Shown piece after piece: positions 59,573 to 59,592 of a DNA stretch of 59,592 nucleotides. A model generated the notes under the pieces. It made no database searches. It was not told where the DNA came from and saw only the letters and a program-made list of their open reading frames with translations. Both the position numbers and the translations under genes were made by a program. The stretch comes from Fibrobacterota bacterium (lineage in GTDB: Bacteria; Fibrobacterota; Chitinivibrionia; Chitinivibrionales; Chitinispirillaceae), in contig JAEWVR010000010.1 in the NCBI GenBank assembly GCA_023459055.1, forward strand, positions 1 through 59,592. The letters run 5' to 3'. Positions within the stretch are counted from its first letter, which is position 1. Every line of letters begins with the position of its first letter.

Positions 59573-59592
59573 ATGAGCTTTATTCAACTGCA
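59573..59592 (+). CDS. Start of a gene cut by the window edge
   Basis: ATG at 59573 follows AGGAG seven bases upstream; only MSFIQL can be read. TATATT near 59526 with TTGCAA 16 bases before it is a possible promoter. The product is unknown. Confidence 0.5.

Noticed and set aside
1..59592. tRNA and rRNA genes
   Set aside because: I looked for cloverleaf-type arms and rRNA landmarks on both strands and saw none; a covariance scan would settle it.

Overview
The window reads as a Gram-negative, probably strictly anaerobic bacterium. It has LPS transport genes (lptB, lptC, an OstA/LptA protein, an LpxL-type acyltransferase) and a Wzx/Wzy/Wzz O-antigen locus, but also a DivIVA-YggT-YggS block more familiar from Gram-positives, a four-subunit NAD-linked [FeFe] hydrogenase and a Rex repressor. 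No rRNA or marker gene allows a firm placement. Fibrobacterota (Chitinispirillia-like) or a neighbouring phylum is my best guess, held weakly.

Layout. 1-25,500 is a surface-polysaccharide locus, nearly all on the minus strand. It is transcribed from a Wzz-like chain-length protein through CDP-3,6-dideoxyhexose genes (ddhD-like, ddhC, ddhA, ddhB), a YerE-like thiamine-diphosphate enzyme, a DmpF/DmpG-type acetaldehyde dehydrogenase and 4-hydroxy-2-oxovalerate aldolase pair, two SDR proteins, an FkbM methyltransferase, Wzx, glycosyltransferases, Wzy, and a phosphoribosyltransferase plus HAD phosphatase pair. GDP-fucose synthase follows, with a duplicated 3' fragment. 25,500-31,090 is an accessory island: toxin-antitoxin modules (BrnT/BrnA, MNT/HEPN remnant, VapBC, orphan HicB), four-helix-bundle proteins, a MarR/EPS-type regulator and several families of palindromic repeats. 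31,090-37,760 holds the hydrogenase operon and the divergent rex-DUF1015 pair, with a candidate Rex operator between them. 38,000-59,592 is housekeeping: LPS transport, ileS, purine nucleoside phosphorylase, the yggS-yggT-divIVA block, recO, a DivIC/FtsB-like gene, dprA, an ABC-F protein, a beta-helix lipoprotein, a transporter, then pgpA-recR-ybaB-dnaX and the SRP RNA.

The most interesting system is at 13,990-24,462. The aldolase, the acylating aldehyde dehydrogenase and one SDR are chained by 4-base overlaps, and the TPP enzyme lies 17 bases upstream of the dehydrogenase. Read together with the CDP-4-keto-3,6-dideoxyhexose genes, they suggest that acetyl-CoA and pyruvate are built into 4-hydroxy-2-oxopentanoate, whose C4 acyl unit is then added to C4 of the sugar, giving a branched higher sugar of the erwiniose type. 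The phosphoribosyltransferase/HAD pair further predicts ribofuranose in the same polymer.

Other points of note are an A10 run in dnaX where slippage in either direction would give a gamma-sized product, and palindromic repeats that supply the ends of several unrelated proteins. All assignments come from reading the sequence; no database search was run.
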